Assembly (NCBI GenBank): GCA_963991145.1
Contig: CAXDOZ010000091.1
Location: 1 to 9,215 of the forward strand
DNA from: CAXDOZ01 sp963991145
GTDB taxonomy: Bacteria > Bacteroidota > Bacteroidia > Chitinophagales > JABDMM01
Reading direction: 5' to 3'
DNA length: 9,215 nt
Shown: positions 7,144-9,215 of the stretch, piece by piece
Layout of the letters: every line of letters begins with the position of its first letter
Numbering within the stretch: position 1 is the stretch's first letter
Program-made: the position numbers and the translations under genes
Notes under the pieces: generated by a model
Databases searched by the model: none
Seen by the model: only the letters and a program-made list of their open reading frames with translations
What the model was told of the DNA's origin: nothing

Positions 7144-8094
7144 ATGCATACAGCAAGTGACAGACAGATGTGGATGACGAAGGTGCTACGTGCTGCGGGA
7201 TTATATAGTATCCTGTTTGGTTTATCAATCGTTGCTTTCCCCGGATGGTTCTTTGACTATTTCGGGATGATTCAGCCGTTGTATATGCCTATGTGGCAAA
7301 GCCTTGGTCTGGTTTCAGTGGTTTTCGGGATGGGGTTTGTTATTGCTTCAGTTCAGCCTCTGAGGCACTGGAGCATAGTATTGATGGGATTTCTGGCTAA
7401 GTTGTTAATCTCCCTGGCCTTTCTTTTAGCCTATTATAATGGAACTGCTCCTGCAGAATTTGGTTACCTGGTTTTTACAAATGGAATTCTCTGGATGATT
7501 CCTTTTTTCTTCATTCTTCGTGAAGCTTACAAGAAAATGTATCTGGCTGATAGTATTTTGATAGACATGTTCAGTGAGCATGAGCAATTCAGCCTGGACA
7601 TGTTTGAGACCAATGAAGGAATGAATCTCGAGGAGATGTCAAATAAATGGCCTACACTTTTGATCTTCCTTCGTCACTTTGGCTGTACTTTCTGCAGAGA
7701 ATCACTTGATGAGATCTCGAAGACTCGAAATGATATTGAGATCAAGGGGACTAGAATTGTGATCGTACACATGGTAGATGAAGATGTAGCTCATCAGGAA
7801 TTGATGAAGTACGATCTTGAAGATATTCCACATATCAGCGATCCTGAATGTATCCTTTACAAGAAGTTCAAGCTTCGTAAAGGCTCCCTAAATCAATTAT
7901 TTGGTCTTAAGGTATGGTTTAGAGGCTTTACAGCCGGATTTGTAAAAGGCCATGGAGTTGGAAAAGAAATGGGAGATGGCACTCAAATGCCGGGCGTATT
8001 TCTCCTTCGAAAAGGTGAAATTATCAAGCAGTACATCCACGATTCAGCGGCAGACCGGCCGGATTACAAGGAGCTTGCTACCTGCAATATTTAG
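7144..8094 (+). CDS. Membrane-anchored thioredoxin-fold redox protein (SelL-related / AhpC-TSA-like)
   Basis: A 316-residue fusion protein. The N-terminal ~130 residues form four likely transmembrane helices (about 14-34, 49-70, 74-97 and 104-126). The C-terminal ~170 residues resemble the peroxiredoxin-like AhpC-TSA_2 / SelL-related family. The active-site region is LLIFLRHFGCTFCRESLDEI, giving a CxxC pair at Cys181 and Cys184 after a hydrophobic beta-strand. QMPGVFLLRKGE (Pro283) fits the cis-proline loop and following strand of a thioredoxin fold. Further cysteines are Cys236 (DPEC) and Cys314 near the C-terminus. Related SelL proteins can carry selenocysteine, but here both positions are ordinary Cys codons. 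Likely role: thiol-disulfide or peroxide chemistry at the inner membrane; substrate unknown and the side on which the redox domain lies is not determined (four helices would put it on the same side as the N-terminus). The stop codon TAG overlaps the stop of the convergent DUF6428 gene. Confidence 0.8.
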   Translation: MHTASDRQMWMTKVLRAAGLYSILFGLSIVAFPGWFFDYFGMIQPLYMPMWQSLGLVSVVFGMGFVIASVQPLRHWSIVLMGFLAKLLISLAFLLAYYNGTAPAEFGYLVFTNGILWMIPFFFILREAYKKMYLADSILIDMFSEHEQFSLDMFETNEGMNLEEMSNKWPTLLIFLRHFGCTFCRESLDEISKTRNDIEIKGTRIVIVHMVDEDVAHQELMKYDLEDIPHISDPECILYKKFKLRKGSLNQLFGLKVWFRGFTAGFVKGHGVGKEMGDGTQMPGVFLLRKGEIIKQYIHDSAADRPDYKELATCNI

Positions 8095-8558
8095 CAGCAA
8101 CCACTTCCCGGTTCACAAGCATTTGAACTCTGTAAATCACTTAGCCTAACCTTTGGCTTTGATTCAGGAATTCCACAGTTATCCTTAGCCAAACAATCGG
8201 TATGTTTCGAGGTCAATAGAAAGTTGGTCCCATCAAATTCCAATGCAAATTTTTCAATGGTTTGCCCCTGGTACTCTACCTCAATTTCTGAGTCCTTAAG
8301 TTCTAAAGTCTGCTCTGAAAGCTCAATGATCTTTACCAGTTTTTCCGGGTGAAGTCTGTGGTCATAATCATCAGCGTTCCATAGCTGAAAATTGACAACC
8401 TCTTCATTTCTTACTGTTCCTCCGCAATCAATAAAATTCTTGGTCACCTTCCCTACTTCCGTCACGTGGAAGTGTCCCGGAACCATCTCTCCGTTAGGTA
8501 GTTTAAAGCCAATTCTCTCTAATCCGCTAAGTGCTTCTTTTACTTCAGTAAGTCTCAT
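8091..8558 (-). CDS. DUF6428 family protein, Cys-tailed, arsR-linked
   Basis: A 155-residue soluble protein that I recognise as DUF6428, a family of unknown biochemical function that often follows arsR in Bacteroidota arsenic-type gene clusters. Visible family-like segments are LPNGEMVPGHFHVTEVGKV, NFIDCGGTVRNEEVVNFQLW and NADDYDHRLHPEKL. Conserved His, Asp and Cys residues in these could bind metal. Cysteines are at 45, 122, 128 and 148, plus a terminal CysCys pair (154-155) after GSG. This distribution suggests soft-metal or thiol handling, which is inference. The start was placed at the ATG at 8556-8558 (MRLTEVKEALSGL), which matches the usual family opening; an in-frame ATG at 8577-8579 would add seven residues and overlap arsR by 10 nt. 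With the chosen start, arsR lies 11 nt upstream, so the pair is an operon. It converges on the redoxin gene. Confidence 0.85.
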   Translation of the reverse strand: MRLTEVKEALSGLERIGFKLPNGEMVPGHFHVTEVGKVTKNFIDCGGTVRNEEVVNFQLWNADDYDHRLHPEKLVKIIELSEQTLELKDSEIEVEYQGQTIEKFALEFDGTNFLLTSKHTDCLAKDNCGIPESKPKVRLSDLQSSNACEPGSGCC

Positions 8559-8569
8559 AATATTCTGAT

Positions 8570-8896
8570 TTAACAACATTCATTTGAAAGATCACGATCC
8601 AGAAATTGATTAATCCTTTCTTTCATGTTCTTCCAGTTTTCAATATCAATGCAATAGCAAACGCTTGTGCCTTCAATAGATCCTTTGATCAAACCAGCGT
8701 TCTTCAATTCTTTCAGATGCTGTGAAATAGTAGCCTGAGCTAAACCAATTTCCTCAACCAGATCGCCACAAACACAAGTATTCAAGTTGAATAAATGCTC
8801 AAGAATCGCCACTCTGGCCGGATGCCCCAGCACTTTGAGTACCACAGCAAGCTCGTTCTGTTGATCAGTGAATATTTCTGTTTTTGAAAGCCCCAT
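8570..8896 (-). CDS. ArsR/SmtB-family metal-responsive transcriptional repressor
   Basis: A 108-residue winged-helix repressor of the ArsR/SmtB family, which leaves its operator when it binds metal or metalloid ions. The dimer/DNA-binding core is present: LKVLGHPARVAILEHL, then the helix-turn-helix LAQATISQHLKELKNAGLI (about 52-70), then the wing (KGSIEGTSVCYCIDIENW). The CVC motif at Cys41-Cys43 in NTCVCGDLVEEI sits where E. coli ArsR has its arsenite-binding CVCD site. A second CxC (Cys80/Cys82) lies in the wing and the protein ends in CysCys (107-108), so more than one thiol site is available. As(III) is the most likely inducer, but other thiophilic ions cannot be excluded. A 32-bp nested palindrome lies 8 bp upstream of the start codon and is the expected autoregulatory operator. 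It heads an operon with the DUF6428 gene. Confidence 0.9.
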   Translation of the reverse strand: MGLSKTEIFTDQQNELAVVLKVLGHPARVAILEHLFNLNTCVCGDLVEEIGLAQATISQHLKELKNAGLIKGSIEGTSVCYCIDIENWKNMKERINQFLDRDLSNECC

Positions 8897-8904
8897 AGCT
8901 ATTG

Positions 8905-8936
8905 CTTTATCGCTTTATTGCAATAGTACGATAAAG
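8905..8936. promoter_or_regulatory. ArsR operator: 32-bp nested palindrome
   Basis: The outer arms CTTTATCG (8905-8912) and CGATAAAG (8929-8936) are exact reverse complements. A perfect 10-bp palindrome TATTGCAATA (8916-8925) sits on the same centre, with three unpaired positions on each side. A -7-like TACTATTG (minus strand, plus 8921-8928; one mismatch to TAnnTTTG) lies inside it. A TTTG at plus 8946-8949 is 17 nt upstream, slightly short of ideal. A repressor bound here would block the arsR promoter. Confidence 0.7.
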
Positions 8937-9008
8937 TCCATAAATCAAAAAGATTATTGAGATGATTTTAGTCAGTGGATATCAACTGGAAACTCTATAC
9001 CACAAGTT

Positions 9009-9050
9009 AATTCAAGCAATAACAAATTAATAGCACAGAAATTCAAGCAA
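9009..9050. repeat. Pair of 11-bp direct repeats (AATTCAAGCAA)
   Basis: AATTCAAGCAA occurs at 9009-9019 and again at 9040-9050, 31 bp apart, in the gene-free stretch upstream of arsR. The sequence is AT-rich and short, so chance is possible. It borders the palindromic region that follows. Confidence 0.3.
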
Positions 9051-9057
9051 AAGCTGG

Positions 9058-9170
9058 AGCTTGAGACCGGGCTTTGTGACCCGTAGCTTGAGCGAAGGGT
9101 TAGAGTTGGTCAGCCGTCGCCACAGGCTATGGCTGACGAAGCACAATAGTTCTTTAACCCACCCCTATGG
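9058..9170. repeat. Nested inverted-repeat (REP-like) region at the genomic end
   Basis: The direct repeat AGCTTGAG is at 9058-9065 and 9085-9092. Beyond it GGGTTAGAG (9097-9105) pairs with CTTTAACCC (9152-9160) with one G-T wobble, enclosing an inner hairpin. In that hairpin GTCAGCC (9109-9115) pairs with GGCTGAC (9131-9137) and GCC (9119-9121) with GGC (9125-9127). An alternative fold pairs CGTCGCCA (9115-9122) with TGGC/GACG (9130-9133, 9135-9138). CTATGG follows both the inner arm and the last genomic bases. There is no open reading frame. It resembles a repetitive extragenic palindrome, but only one copy is seen, so the class is inferred. Confidence 0.4.
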
Positions 9171-9215
9171 CTGTCTCTTATACACATCTGACGCTGCCGA
9201 CGAATAGAGAGGTGT
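9171..9215. other. Illumina Nextera adapter and i5 index (sequencing artefact, not genomic)
   Basis: 9171-9189 is CTGTCTCTTATACACATCT, the Nextera mosaic-end sequence. 9190-9203 is GACGCTGCCGACGA, the reverse complement of the read-1 adapter arm. 9204-9211 is ATAGAGAG, the reverse complement of the standard i5 index CTCTCTAT (known as 502). 9212-9215 is GTGT, the first bases of the P5 arm. All four blocks are in the correct order with no gaps, so adapter read-through was assembled onto the contig end. Confidence 0.98.

Noticed and set aside
7684..7695. Possible selenocysteine at the SelL-like active site
   Set aside because: The active-site codons are TGT and TGC, with no in-frame TGA, so the motif is an ordinary CxxC.
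7952..8149. A 65-codon plus-strand frame overlapping the redoxin end
   Set aside because: It is out of frame with the redoxin and antisense to DUF6428, both well supported.
9165..9173. CTATGGCTG second copy of a 9-mer also at 9127-9135
   Set aside because: Its last three bases are the first bases of the Nextera adapter, so only CTATGG is certainly genomic.

Overview
The window looks like the end of a contig from a Bacteroidota genome, most likely a marine-type member of Cytophagales/Cytophagia. The reasons are a PorQ-type component of the type IX secretion system (a system confined to this phylum), Bacteroidota-style promoter elements (TAnnTTTG with an upstream TTTG), weak ribosome binding sites, and an arsR + DUF6428 gene pair of the kind seen in this phylum. 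Genus assignment is not possible by reading alone.

Left part (1-6499, all on the minus strand): clpB (disaggregase), then lon (ATP-dependent protease) 14 nt downstream, then porQ 48 nt further on. After porQ comes a Bacteroidota-type promoter and the first ~54 codons of an acidic Glu/Ala/Pro-rich protein that runs off the window start. ClpB and Lon are both protein quality-control AAA+ machines and are intact by motif inspection. PorQ is an outer-membrane barrel protein. The tight clpB-lon spacing suggests one transcription unit; porQ may be read through from it or use its own TACATTTG promoter.

Middle (6500-8094): a 196-nt divergent control region separates clpB from two plus-strand genes. 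It holds CTGAC/GTCAG half-sites, two of them exactly 20 bp apart, and a perfect 16-bp palindrome. The plus-strand genes are a small four-helix membrane protein of unknown function and a 316-residue fusion of a four-helix membrane domain to a thioredoxin-fold redox domain with a CTFC active site (SelL-related / AhpC-TSA-like).

Right part (8091-8896, minus strand): an ArsR-family metal-sensing repressor followed by a Cys-tailed DUF6428 protein. They converge on the redoxin gene, with which the stop codons overlap. Upstream of arsR is a 32-bp nested palindrome that is a convincing operator. No arsenite pump or arsenate reductase is visible. The redoxin, ArsR and DUF6428 genes may form a small thiol/metal-stress neighbourhood, which is inference.

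The last 45 nt (9171-9215) are not genomic. They match the Illumina Nextera transposase adapter read through into an i5 index and the start of the P5 arm, so biological sequence ends at 9170. Just before this lies a ~64-nt nested inverted repeat that resembles an extragenic palindromic repeat and could explain why assembly stopped there. No tRNA, rRNA, CRISPR array, transposase or convincing intrinsic terminator was found.
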